64,000 nt of DNA from Ophioderma brevispina (GCA_023653785.1 JAMKCH010072306.1:62001-126000), one strand, 5' to 3'; shown: positions 12,360-24,100, counted from the stretch's first letter. A program made the numbers and translations. The notes: generated from the sequence alone by a model not told the origin.

Positions 12360-13059
12360 GAGAGACGGGATTTAGGCACGAAGCATCTCATGTAATAAAA
12401 CATATCGAAACATATTCAATTATTTGCCGGTTGGTGTTTAGGCATTTGGTGTTGGTGTTTAGGCATTTGACACCAAGTGATTTGACATGTTTATTACCTA
12501 AACACTACGTCGCAACGTGTTTCTAAACAATGTTTGTACAGTGAATCTTTACAACTAAAGTTGTTCGGATTGCTCCATTTTTCTAAAGGGTCAATAAAAT
12601 ACATATATTTAGCATGTCATCAGAGGTGAGATGAGATTAAGGCACGAAGAATCTCGGTATAATAAAATTGGGATTAAGCTATGAAGCACCCAAGTTCAGT
12701 ATAAATGTTTAATATGTTGTTTTCGACAATGGGACCCATAGAGAGTTGGATTTAGATTTCATGGAGATGGAATTAAGATATCAAGTCAAAACGAAAAAAA
12801 AAAAAAAAGTAAGAGACAATATTCGAATCATTTCATATGTCATGCACTAATAACAGTCCCTCACATGTGAATTGAGATTTAGGTGTAGGGCATTTCACAA
12901 ATGACATGGATTTAGGTATGAAATCAACTATTATAGTGTGTTAAAGAAATATCTTAGTACTCTTGCGACCCTCGTTATTGATTATGAGACTTAGATCTAA
13001 GGCACCTCAGAATGAAGATTGAATCTAGGTATCAAATCCACCATAACGTATATGCATAA
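12360..13059. repeat. Degenerate dispersed units around GATTTAGGCACGAAGCA
   Basis: Variants of a word like GATTTAGG(C/T)A(C/T)GAA(G/A)CA recur at about 12370, 12633, 12670, 12880, 12915 and 13020. They often precede a (C)ATCTC or CACCTC word and an ATAATAAAA-type tail. Spacing is irregular (roughly 35-270 bases). It looks like an old decayed tandem array. A small direct duplication of GGTGTTTAGGCATTTG lies at about 12433-12470. Confidence 0.45.
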
Positions 13060-13273
13060 AGGTGCAACGCGAAATTTCAAGGCATCCATATAGTTCCTTA
13101 TGTAGTGATTATATGAACACTCAATAGCTTTCTTACCTTGTATTGGCTCAAGAAATGTCTTATCGTGAAAATAAAAGGTAATTTTGATTTGCTAATATTT
13201 CAATAGGTCGAATTTAGTATTTGCTCCAATGCGAAATTACAAATTTCACAATGTTTGTACTAAAGAATAAAGC
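13060..13273. mobile_element. TTAA MITE, family C, copy 1 (left part, interrupted)
   Basis: Left end AGGTGCAACGCGA follows ATAA, a one-base variant of TTAA. Similarity to the copies at 15.3 kb and 60.9 kb runs through CTTACCTTGTATTGGCT, GTAATTTTGATTTGC and TATTTGCTCC to an AGC-TTAA. A different element (family D) is inserted at that TTAA. The expected right end after 13893 cannot be recognised with confidence. Confidence 0.7.
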
Positions 13274-13277
13274 TTAA

Positions 13278-13889
13278 CCCTCGTCCAACCAATAAAAAAA
13301 ATAAAGGGCTTTCTACTACGTTCACGACCAAGGGGAGGGGAGGGTACCACCCCCTGATTTTTTCGTAATTAAGGGACAAGCATCATCTTGTTTGGTATCA
13401 GTGTGTAGCTACATATATGTCCTTTCTTCAAATAAAGTACAAACATATCAAGTTTTAACAATATGACGTCATAGTGACGGCATAACTGAGAGCTTATTTA
13501 TAACGTTATTTGTAAGCAAATCTCCAAAATCAAGGGTTTTGTTACCATTTTTGCCATTCATGCAAGCAAAATTGGTATTTATTTGGCAATGATGGGTGCC
13601 AAAGTAAGCCTACACATGTTAGTACGTCAGTACACATGTCAGTAATTGCTTACAGTAGCATCATACGTAACGAAAATACCATTTTTTTAGCATTTTACAC
13701 AGTAAAGTATAGGAACTTGGCAACCACCCCTACCTTCCGACTTTGACGAGACACCCTGACCTCCCTGAAGGTGGTACCTCCATTTTTTCGCTTCAATGAC
13801 CGCAAAGGATGAACTTACAATTAAATAAAAGCCTCAGATCATATTCGTTTGCGTTTTGTGAGACATGGAATCATCCGTTAGGACGAGGG
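13278..13889. mobile_element. TTAA-flanked MITE, family D
   Basis: 612 bp with inverted ends CCCTCGTCC, flanked by TTAA at 13274-13277 and 13890-13893. The terminal CCCT is the typical start of piggyBac-type terminal repeats. The interior holds two similar GGTACC-containing blocks near the ends (about 13345 and 13770) and no coding frame. It sits inside a family C element. Confidence 0.85.
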
Positions 13890-13893
13890 TTAA

Positions 13894-14828
13894 TGCATAA
13901 TTGTTTATTGTAATCTTGTAATAATGTATGGCGATATGATCACAATGGGGCAAGAAGGGTTTCAAAATCTACAGGAAAAACAGATTATTGATATCATTTT
14001 ATTTTTTCGTAGATACGGCAAATGGTTTGTAACTTATGGGGCATTTAGACATGCTGGGCAATTTGATGCACTCTACGATTCATAACTAAAAAAAATCTGG
14101 TCACCATGCATGTCTTTGAAAGTCTGGTCATTTAGTACTTTGGCCTTTGGCGTGATGTTGTTGTATACATTTCCTCTTTGGGAGTAAGAATGGGCCTGTA
14201 TTCCAAAAAGGTGTTCAACAACTGTTTAGTTAAAACGAACGTTTATTTTTGAAATAGTGCGGTAGATAGGCGATAAATTTTAAAATACGGTAAAAGCATC
14301 AAATTTGGCATATTGCACAAAGAAAACATAACGTTCTATACTAACTAAAATATCTATATTATTTTGAAAAAAAATTGCCTTTTTCATAATTTTAATGAAT
14401 TCTTATTTATCCACCTCACTACTTCAAAGATCAACGATTGTTTGGTTAAACGATCGTTACACATCGGCCTATTAGTGTTTAAGTGAGCTAGAGGTGTTTA
14501 ACCTTATGCGCCAACGGGACGGACCGGGAAAAAGGTAATTTTCGGCGTATATGTGTCCTTTGACCTTTGGTGGTTAACTGTGCATGAAGACCTATGCTAC
14601 TTCCAAATACAATTAATTAATTAATCAATGCTTCATTGACTAATTATATGTTGATAGGAAAATAACTGGGTTGGAATCCATTTCCCGGTAGAAATGAATG
14701 GTAAACTACATGGTTCGGAAAAGGACCTAATATAAAATCTTTACATTGTTTGTAATAGTTTTAGTTGATATGTATTTACGACGTGTATTTTATTTGGTGA
14801 ACATTCTGCTGCTAGGTTTGCATCGGGC
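13894..14828. other. Intergenic stretch with no recognised gene
   Basis: AT-rich sequence; possibly includes the decayed right half of the family C element at its start. No coding or RNA motif seen. Confidence 0.4.
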
Positions 14829-14996
14829 GTTTCCGTAACGTGACCAATCTGACACACTTTTTTCTGACACACTTATGAATTCGGAAACCCTTCACGGAAT
14901 AAAGCACAGGTTTATTCCGTTAAGGTTTCCGAATTCATAGGTGTGTCAGAAAAAAAAGAGTGTCAGATGGGTTAGGTTATGGAAACTCCCGTTTGC
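14829..14996. mobile_element. Short foldback element (near-perfect hairpin)
   Basis: The two arms are complementary over about 75 bases each, with a 7-base loop at 14904-14910 (GCACAGG). Arms begin with GTTTCC and carry GACACAC, then GAATTCGGAAACC next to the loop. Small mismatches separate the arms. It would form a strong hairpin if transcribed. The open frames running through it are side effects of the hairpin sequence. Confidence 0.8.
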
Positions 14997-15272
14997 ATCC
15001 GTGTGAGTGGAAGCGAGAGAACACGCGAGAGAATACGTGTGGGTGTGCGTGCGTGCAACTGTTTTGTTGGTTGTTTGTTTTGTATTGTATATTGAAATGA
15101 AGAGATTTTTAGTTAAGTTGATTTTAGGTATTTTAGGTGTTGACTCATTTCGGGGCCTTTTGGTCATCTCATCATTCAAAATATATGTATTTTATATGAA
15201 TAAAAATAAAAATTGATGATGATAACTGTTTAAAATGCTTCGAACCCTTATTTTAATTGGGTCTATTCTTAA

Positions 15273-15867
15273 ACGTGCAACGAGATATTTTGAGGCATCC
15301 ATATATTAGGACATATGTAGCGATTTCATATAGATAAGACCCTCCAATAAATTTCTTACCTTGTATTTGGCTACAGAAATGCCTTGAAAGTGAAATAAAA
15401 GGTGATTTGGGTTTTCTTAATTTCATTATAAAACATAGAGGAAGTGGCATGGTCTAGCGGTTACCAAGCTTACCTCTGGAGCAAAGGGTCCTCGGATCGA
15501 ATCTCAGTGGGACCACTTGCTGGATTTAATTCGGGCACTTGGGATTTAATTTGTATAACAGATATTGATTAAAACCTGAATACCACTTTCTCCATGGTTC
15601 ATTTGAAAATGGGTTGCAAATTAACCATAAACTTTTATGCACTACCCATCCGGTGCGTGTTTCGTGTAGTGTGTTTGAATGTTGCAATATGGCGCTGTTT
15701 AAGCTGCTGCCTCCAAGTTGCATTGTTTCTGTCTAGTAATTATTAAGTTGTAAAGTCTCTAGCAATTTGGCCTACAGGCCACGATTTGAGATTAAAATAA
15801 ACCTTGATTATTATTTATGAGTTTAGTATTTGCTCCTATAGTAAATTAGATATGTACTTTACTAATA
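15273..15867. mobile_element. TTAA MITE, family C, copy 2, split by a SINE
   Basis: Starts after TTAA (15269-15272) with ACGTGCAACGAGA. Similarity to the 60.9-kb copy runs to TATAAAACATA at about 15432, is broken by the SINE at 15433-15814, and resumes with TTTAGTATTTGCTCCTATAG. The right portion is lost near the start of the CCGGTGTAA element. Confidence 0.75.
15433..15814 (+). mobile_element. tRNA-derived SINE, copy 3, with LINE-like tail
   Basis: Head with A box TGGTCTAGCGG and B box GGATCGAATCT, followed by the shared body word GGATTTAATTCGGGCAC. The copy is longer than the others and ends near 15814 with AATAAACCTTGATTATTATT. That resembles the short-repeat tails of CR1/L2-type LINEs, which could have supplied the machinery. 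It interrupts a family C MITE, whose uninterrupted relative at 60.9 kb shows the join. Confidence 0.75.
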
Positions 15868-16072
15868 CCGGTGTAAAGAAACTGAGTGTCCCCATGAGAA
15901 AGTGTCCTAGCTACCATAGCAACATGTACGTAATAAACCGTGACCTTGTAGACGAGGCCATTTGGGTACAGTGCTGAAACAAATGATGCATACAGCACTC
16001 AATGGAGAACACAATAGACAGATGGGTGGTAGGACACTCAGTCACACGGACGCTGTAATATATGACACCGGT
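15868..16072. mobile_element. Small inverted-repeat element with CCGGTGTAA-type ends, copy 1
   Basis: Left end ACCGGTGTAAAGAAACTGAG with GTGTCC; right end GGACACTCAGT and GACACCGGT in inverted orientation. A related element with the same outer word lies at 56014-56189. Arms are imperfect. Target duplication not resolved. No coding frame. Confidence 0.55.
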
Positions 16073-16466
16073 CGCAAAGTTACGACCGGACTTAACACTG
16101 CTCTTCTTCGGCATTAAATCGTCGGACTTAAGCCTAGTTAGGTCCGATAGAGTTAAACCCGATGTGCGTTCACACGGCAAATTTATATCAAACACTAAAA
16201 CCGATCAATTTAGGTCAGGTATTAAGTGACTTATGTCCGACCGCATGTGGAGACGATTGCAATAGGGTACAATAGGCGTGAGGGGAATTAGTGGATTTGT
16301 TTTTTTAATTCCATCGGACTTAGTTAATACCGGTAATAACTACACGTGTGGACACGACTTATGGGTGGTAAAATCAAACTCTGCATTTATCACAAACATG
16401 AAGTGATATTTTGTCTAGGAAGAGGGACGCCATTATATATGAATAGTAATACTATATATATAGACC

Positions 16467-16687
16467 TGAGCGCAAGAAGTACTTAAGTCCATATTTGTTG
16501 TTACAGTCCTTCAAAATTCTTAAAATATTGTGGAAAGTTAATGGAAAGAGATATAAAATTTAAATTTAGCATGTTAATAGGAAACATAACTTGGGATGAT
16601 ATGGGCGGAACAGAATTGTGATGCGGGCATTTGATTACGAGATAAATCAATAAAATTGATTTTGGCCTTAAGTACTTTTTGCGCTCA
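16467..16687. mobile_element. Small inverted-repeat element with GAGCGCAA...AGTACTTAAG ends
   Basis: About 221 bp. The left arm TGAGCGCAAGAAGTACTTAA and the right arm are complementary with one or two mismatches. A related half-arm word occurs near 16895. Interior is AT-rich and non-coding. Confidence 0.7.
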
Positions 16688-17049
16688 AATGGAGTAATGC
16701 ACTGTTTCATTGTTAAAACATCACAACGATTTTCTAGGATTCCTTAAAAATGGCCAAATCGACAACAAGTAGTAAATATGTTACACAATTTTTTTAAAGC
16801 ACCGTATTTTTATCTTAACATCCTGTTATGTCTTAACTCATTAGATAATCACCATTGAGTTGTACGTTGTATGTATATCACTGTTGCTATGGGTGGAATT
16901 AAGTACTTTTGACCTCAAATTGGCGTTATTGCAAAAAAAAAAAAAAAAAAAGACTGCTCCCTAAAAGTGTATAACATTTTTTTTGAAAAAAAGTACATAA
17001 TTACTATAATGGCATGCATGACCCCTTAATATTATAATATAAATTTCAA

Positions 17050-17650
17050 AGTATAGACCTCTGGAAAGGCAACCGTATCTTTAAACATGTATATACATAC
17101 ATGTTTTTTTCTGGTTAAGACACGACCATGAGACATCATCCGTCTGAAGATCGGATACCCAGTGATCGTAAGTGAGGGTATGCCGTGAAATTCAGAGTAA
17201 CGGTTGTTTTTCCAGAGGTCTATACTTTGATATTTATTTCACGCTCTCCTGTAATGGAATTGAGTACTCTCAATTCCAAAGATAGTCACCTGTAAATAAT
17301 ACTGTTTACTGTGATGTTATATTACATCCCCACTACTTGTAGTGGTTGAGCACTCTCGACTATTTGGTAAGTACAGTCAAAATGCTGGAAGTGCCCTGAT
17401 CGTGACACCATAATATTTATATACATACATGTTTGTTTTGTTGTTAAGACACGACCATGAGACATGAGACGTCTGAAGATCGGATACCCAGTGATTGTAA
17501 GTGAGGGTATAGCACGCCGTGAAACTCGGAGTAACGGTTGCCTTTCCAGAGGTCTATACTTGGAATTTATTCACGCTCTCCTGTAATGGGATTGAGCACT
17601 CTTAATTCCAAAGATAGTCACCTATAAATAATACTGTTTACTGTGATGTT
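17050..17650. repeat. Inverted-repeat element with a one-ended direct duplication
   Basis: 17050-17226 is a 177-bp element with 28-bp inverted ends starting AGTATAGACCTCTGGAAAGG. Its right part and about 100 bp of flank (about 17080-17325) recur in direct orientation at about 17408-17650. Both copies share CATACATG, GACACGACCATGAGACAT, GGATACCCAGTGAT and AATAATACTGTTTACTGTG. The second copy lacks the left terminal repeat. Unequal exchange or template slippage would explain this. Confidence 0.85.
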
Positions 17651-17699
17651 TTTATACTTTCTAATATATATGTTCATGAATGAAGAGGCAAAACAAAAG

Positions 17700-18970
17700 T
17701 CCCCTTTCTCACGTATGGGAATTAATACAATTTATGAGGCAGCAGCTACATGTGTTGAATTTTGGTTGAGCCAGCTCACTGTTGGTTGGTTGAGGTTTAA
17801 GAGGTCTATATCCACCGGTGGACGAAAGGTAGGGTACTCATTGAGAATGTGATCTGCAGTCTGTGATGGAGATCGAGCCACATTGGCAGGCTGAAGATGG
17901 TCGCAGCCCCCATCGGTGAATATTGCTGTAAACGACCAACTTCTGTGCGAATTCTGTTCAAGGTGACCCATTCCTTGCGTGGAAGATTGCTATCCAGGTG
18001 GGAGTTCTGTCATAGGTGTAATAGTGAATTAGCCTGGTCTTGGAGTATCTAGCCAGGCAGTGTTCCATGTCTGTAAAATGTTGAATGGGGAGCTGGAGTT
18101 TAGCGGCGTGTCGACAGAAAGGTCGACGAGAGCGCAGTCTCTGTCTGCCGAGCTGGTGTGATTCTTTGACAGTGTTATGCAGCAGGTGCTTGTTGTCCAA
18201 CAGAGCCTTAATTGTTCACCAGTTTATGTGTATGATGTTCTCTCCGAAGGACTGCAGGTGCAATGCCTGAAAGCACTGGAAGAAACTCCGATGGAGTAGA
18301 ACGAAGGCAGCCAGTAATGATTCTCATGGTCTCGTTGAATACTGTGTTTAGCTTTTTTGTGTGAGAGCTATTGTGCCATGCTGGGGCGGCACAATAGCTG
18401 TAGACCAGAGCTAGGGCGGTGGTGCGTAGAGTGGATGGACTAGCACCCTATGAAGACCCAACAAGGCGGCACAGGAGGTTATTCCTCGAAGATACCTTTG
18501 GTCATACTGACTCGAGATGCTGCCGATAAGTAAGCTGCCGATCAAGCTTCGCTCCCAGATAAGTTGGTGTAGGATTGTAAGACAGAGGCGCTCTATTGAG
18601 ATTGATTTGGAGCTGGCGATGAGCCTCTTTGGTGTTAAGACAAAAGGCAGTCTTAGCTTCACTCAGCTTGAGTCTCCAGGTCTTGAGATATGCTGCAAGT
18701 GTGGCCATATCTGCATTAAGTGTACTTTCTACTTCAGTCCAGCTTCTGTCTGAGTGAAGAAGGGCAAGGTCGTCGGCATAGTCATATTGTCTAGATGTTG
18801 TTTGAGGCAAGTCGCTGATATACAAGTTGAACAGCATGGAGCCAATACTGATCCTTGTGGGAATACCCTAGTGCCACACGGTGTCATATGCTGCAGCAAT
18901 GTCCACCAAGATGACGCCTGCACTACGACGCTTTTCAAACCTCTCCTCAATTTCATTTAATCGAAGAAAC
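17700..18970 (-). mobile_element. Second jockey-like LINE fragment with internal deletion
   Basis: On the minus strand, near 18960-18880, the motif-A part of a reverse transcriptase reads GVILVDIAAAYDTVWH. It is followed after one stop codon by GIPQGSVLAP, so the usual 60-70 residues between these motifs are missing. The frame continues to DYADDLALLHSD (catalytic YADD), a KTWRLKLSEAKT segment, PTPTYLGAKLDRQLTYRQHLES, and near 17900 the C-terminal QTADHILNE.P.FRPP end. Endonuclease and the amino-terminal RT are absent. Frameshifts and stops show it is inactive. It is a different lineage from the LINE at 7.4-10.1 kb. Confidence 0.9.
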
Positions 18971-19485
18971 TGGTTAGAATAGCTATTGCTAATCGCTAAC
19001 GCTAGGTAACATAGCAGAGAAATTAATATTTAATAATGGAATGAGTGAAACGGTATAAAAGCGTTTTCTAAAATGCTATAGGAATTAATTAAAAGCATAT
19101 TAAATCTTTGCAGGTACCTTTATTTGGATTTGAGCAGTCAATAATGTATAGTTAGTAACGCACTATAGCAGTTTCCATAAAATGTGTCAATTAAGCTTCC
19201 AATTGCATTCATTGGTCTATTTATTTTGTTTTAAGATTTGGGGGATACTAGCAAAAAATGATGCGAGAAACAATATTAGTTACCTGTGCCCGAATTGGAT
19301 CACTGTTGCTAAGCACCAAAACTTAGATTATGTGTGATATCCGCCATTGGCGCGTTGTTGGGAAATGTTGTTCTTCACAAAAATATTTTTTCAATTTGAC
19401 AATATATTTTTAGCCTGCGGTGTTTGCTCATTTGTCATACAGGTATCTAAAATTCTGATTTAATTGATATTTTTCACCAATCAAC
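18971..19485. other. Intergenic stretch with no recognised gene
   Basis: AT-rich, non-coding, no paired repeats seen. Confidence 0.4.
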
Positions 19486-19489
19486 TTAA

Positions 19490-19838
19490 AGACACTCTCA
19501 GTGATTTACTCGAAAGAGTCAAAATATTTGAAATTTGCAGGAATAGCTTAAAAGTGAAGGAAAAGGCTACAGAGTTCTCATAAAATACTTTTTCCAAGTG
19601 AGGAATTGACAGAAAAGGAAGAAAACAGCAATGTTCAAAGATATGGATCTCCATTCAATTACGTGTTGTAGTAATTGTCCGTACGGACAGTAAGGACTAA
19701 AATATCTGATTTTGTCCTTATAAGGTTACTTCTGGTCTTACCCTTGTTAGAATACCTGTACTTGTTACAGACATTGCAAAATCTGATTTTTGATGATTTT
19801 TTTCGATTTTCTGATTTAGTAAATCAGTGATAAAGCCT
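19490..19838. mobile_element. TTAA-flanked MITE, family E, copy 1
   Basis: 349 bp between TTAA at 19486-19489 and 19839-19842. Left end AGACACTCTCAGTGATTTAC; right end, reversed, AGGCTTTATCACTGATTTAC. A second, partial copy starts at 59513. No coding frame. Confidence 0.8.
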
Positions 19839-19842
19839 TTAA

Positions 19843-20570
19843 AATGAATCTATATTATTTTTATGTATCTTAACAGCAATCTCGGGAAGTTTGGTTAGGA
19901 AATACGCGAGAGTCAATGAGTTACAATGATGGTAGTTACTACCAGGTCAATTTATACTATCGTATAATCCTTATGTGTACCATACCTGGTTCTCGAGAAT
20001 GATCCCTAAGCATGTAAACAGAACAGTGATTTCTTTAAATATATCAATAGAGGTCTATCACCTCACTCATGCATGCATGTTAGTTCCCGTAGCATTCGTC
20101 ATTCAGATCAATTTAATACCCGACCTCAAAGTACTTGTGCTATTCAAAGTGTGACCCATGCTTTTATGCTAGTCATATCCAACATGTATGTCGTTCTTTA
20201 GATTTAGAAAGTATCTAGAAATTTGGAATGGACTTTGCCATTCCCGGCAAGATGGCCGCTAATCCGAAAGGTGGAAGACCTCTATTAGAGGAATTCCTTC
20301 TTCTGTTGATTGTTGTAAACAAGCTCACTTTTGTTTCTGTTAGTGATGGTCTCAAGAACAGAAATACTATAACATTTTAATCACAAGGAAATTTTATGTG
20401 GGTTTTTGCTTTTATCTTCATTTTAACATGTTTCATTTGTACCTTTATGTAGTTTGTTTATCCATTGATCCATTCACAATTCACTTATTATTTATTTCTT
20501 ATTTGTTTTTGTTATGTTTCTTTCATTTGTATAAATTCTATTTCAATTTTAATGCATAAGTTTCATCTTT
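19843..20570. other. Intergenic stretch with no recognised gene
   Basis: No coding or RNA motif seen. The end grades into a T/C-rich region. Confidence 0.4.
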
Positions 20571-20577
20571 TGTAAAC

Positions 20578-20935
20578 ATGTGTCAATGTTGTCTTTGTAC
20601 ATACTTTTCTTTTTCCGTTCTTTTTTCTTTTCCTTTTCCTTCCTTTCTCTATTTTCCGTTCTTGTTTCTTCCTTTCTCATTCTTGTCTTTCACTTTTTTC
20701 CCTCTGTTGATCTTCCTTTCCGTCTATTTTTATTCGTTCTTTTTTCTTTCCTTTGTTTGTTTTTCTATTTTCTCCTTTTTCTTTTTTTCATTTTTCTTTT
20801 CCTCTCTTCGTTTCTTTCTATTCTTTCTTCATCGTTTCTTTTTCTTTCAATCTTTTCTCTTTCTTTCTTTATTTTTTTCTAATTCTTTATTTATTCCTTT
20901 CTTTCGCCCTCCTTCCTCATTATTTTGTTGTTTAC
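20578..20935. repeat. T/C-rich low-complexity tract
   Basis: Almost pure pyrimidine sequence of TTTC and TTCC words. The long open frames over it encode only Phe/Ser/Leu runs and are not genes. It ends at TACAGGGTGTCCCC (about 20937-20950), which resembles the terminal word of some mariner-like elements. No matching opposite end was found. Confidence 0.85.
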
Positions 20936-21169
20936 ATACAGGGTGTCCCCAAAAAAGGTGCGCAAGCAGATAAACTCTGATTTCTCAAAAACTGCTTAAG
21001 CTGTTGCTTTCATTTTCATTGAGAATGTTAATTTCTCTTTTGTATCAATTGTGCAAATCCCTTTACAATCCACCCATGCAAGCCAGAGATATGACCAGCT
21101 TATTAAGGGCTATTTGTTTTCACCCATTCCAATGGGATTTACACAGTTAACATTATTTGCCTATTCCGC

Positions 21170-24100
21170 TTCTAGACTAGACGAGATTCTCAAAAATATG
21201 CTTAACACTTAACTGCATAAGGGGGGGGGGGTTCCTAGGGACCCCATTTTTTTGTTTTTCAGCCGGCGATTTTTAACGCTGCAATATATTTGGTTTATAT
21301 TTTTTGTATTCGTCCAACTTTTAGTTGCGCTTGCATTGGTGCAAAAAAAAAAATGAATCCATCGCGTCGTTTTTGCGTTAATTAGCATGGGTCCCTAGGA
21401 GCCCCCTTATGCACTAACGGAAGTGCCCATGACAAAAATGAAAAATCTTATTAGAGTTACTGTGATTCTGATTTTCATAATGCATACACCTAGTGACATA
21501 AACAAAGTAAATAATTAATTTAAAAAATCTTGCAAAGTATAGTAAGCCATTGGAGCCATAATATTTCATATACGTCATGTAGCGGTTTACTGTAGGAACC
21601 TATGGTAAATTATACAAGTAACCCTAAAAAATATAAAATGGCATGAGACATTTATGTTTGTGCTTAATATGGTAAATATAGTTCATTCTTCACCAATTAG
21701 AGCAAGTCTAGGTGAAGCAATGCCGTAGAAAATGCAGAAACAAATTAGTGTCTTTTTCGCACATTTTTGACGATTTTGTTTTGCCCCTAATTTTCTTACT
21801 GAACAACTTTAATTTCACAGTTTTAATTTCTTTATTGTTGATGTCTTTGAAGCCTTCTAACATGTGGTGGATTTCATCTAAAAAATCCTTTAGGAAAGTG
21901 GTTTTATTAGGGGGGGGGAGTCCCTAGGAACCCCCCCCCCCGTTATGCACTAACGGAAGTGCAAACCCCTTATGCAGTTAAGTGTTAATTAAGGAAGTAC
22001 AGGCATTTTTTAGTAGAAGAGTTTCAAACAACTTTTCTAGACTGATTTTTTGTGCTGATTACGAAAATGCCGGTTGCTTTGCTGAATTTTGAGTGCAACG
22101 GGGTCAAAATGTAAAAAATTCAAAATGGCCGCCAAATGCAACACATTTCATATTTATTTTTTTGTAATTAATGCATTTCTACTTTTAAAGGTTATCCGAC
22201 TTACTTCTATGCACCGTCCCTTGAAGCTGAGCATATTTTCAATAACTTTCCAGCATATGTTCTTTCCCCATGAGCCGAAATTGGAGAAAATTCAAAATGG
22301 CCGCCAAAATACTGACGTAATAAAATGAAAAAATATATACTTCCTCAAATGTGATTTTTTTTATCCAAAATTTATTTTATAAAGAAAGGACAGGTACATG
22401 GAGTACTGTATCCAGTGGAAGGAAGACTACTTGAGGCGATTTCACATCTAAAATGACATGAAATTCTATTTCTAGGTGTCTTAAAATAAGAAAGAGGCAT
22501 AGACCTACTATGATATGCTTTGTTAAATTTTGTGTATAGTCACTTTGTAGGCCTTGGTATAGGTCATACATTTATGTATGCAAAATATTGTAGACTAGAA
22601 TGTCTGGACCTTCGAAATGACTTGCAAGACATTTGGAAAGGCCTAACAGCATATCTTCCAATATATTCTGTAGGAAGTGAAGGGATTCGTCAAATTTAAT
22701 ACGACGAACGGAACGGCATGGGAAATATTTTTGTTGGTCAATAGAGGCAGCCAAAGTATTCAATCAAGTTTAGAAAAATGTTCCAAAATTATTGGGTTCA
22801 ACTGATAAAAAAACCTTTGAACCCTTAATATGCATGCACATGTACACTTTATGTACCAGGCACATGAACATTTTGGAGGATAATAGTGCCATAATTATGA
22901 AACAAATTGTAAAGCAATAGGTGATCAGTTTTTGAAGAATACCACTAATATACAGAAATAAAATGCACGGAAAACCCTGTTAAATGTCTGGTAATTTATT
23001 TCAGTAAGGATAAAAAGTAGCGGAGGATCTCAATTGGAAACGAAAAAAAATCCGTATTGGAAAACATTGAAATGGTCGGAAAGCAAGAAAACCCATATTT
23101 TGGCAAAAAAGCGGTTACAAAAACTCTTCAAAACTCACACTTCCTATATGCTGGGAACTCAAAATGGTCATTGCACAGATAAATTTCTTCTGGGCTCAAA
23201 CTGTGAGAAAGTTAAAAGAGAAACCAATATGGAATATGTGGAATATGGTACTTGGAATATGCCTGATTTTGAAATATCAAATTTGTGCTCTTAATATAAA
23301 ATGGATATCTGGAATATCAGAACAATGGTGTACTATGGAAAAGAATCGTAGAGCATTGGTTTGATCCCATTTGGGAGACTTGCATTTCTTTCTTGTACTA
23401 AATTGTAAATCTGAAAATGTGGTAGACATTATCAGTGGTCAAATACTATTTTGTTATCAGTGTCTATTAAAATCATGGTATTTTCTGCAAAATAAGTGTA
23501 ACAATAATATCTCCAACAATGCTATTTTATGGGGTAATGATAATATAAGACACAATGGCAGAGTTCTGTTCGTTAGAATGAATACAAGCTGGAATGATTT
23601 ATTTGAATGACATGCGCATTGGAAACAGATTCCCAATTTAGGCGAATTGGTGAATGTATTAAAATGTATGTATAACTTGTTCAACTTACACAAGTTGATT
23701 AAGGTAAGTCATGCAAGTTCCAACCCATCGTAAAGAAAGAATAAGGAATCGAGACCTGAGTTGCTTTGAAAAAAAGTAATAACTCGTATTTTATGTTAAG
23801 TTTTGAGAAAGCTGTATATGTTTCTTGGCTCAATTCGAAAGACATCTATAGATTGTTGAATCTAACAAACAAAAGCCTTTCTGCATTAGTTACTGTGAAG
23901 ATAAATTTAATATGGAAATAAATTGTGATGTCTTCTTTATATTCAAACAGAGAGATAGAGTTCAAAACAAGATAGCTTACTTCCAATTCATTCTTTTATA
24001 TAATCTCATTACCTGTAAGAGTAATCTCTATGAATGAAACTTTCTGGAACAGATGAATGTAACTTTAGTAAATGTACTCAAGATTATGACCATTTTTGTA

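Noticed and set aside
20937..20950. TACAGGGTGTCCCC as the end of a mariner-like element
   Set aside because: No inverted partner could be found in the window.
20578..20980. Three overlapping Phe/Ser-rich open frames resembling membrane proteins
   Set aside because: All three frames are open because the DNA is almost pure pyrimidine; hydrophobicity is a by-product.
23034..23294. Frame inside the 4.5-kb element as a possible transposase
   Set aside because: Lys/Thr-rich with no catalytic or DNA-binding motif, and neighbouring sequence does not extend it.
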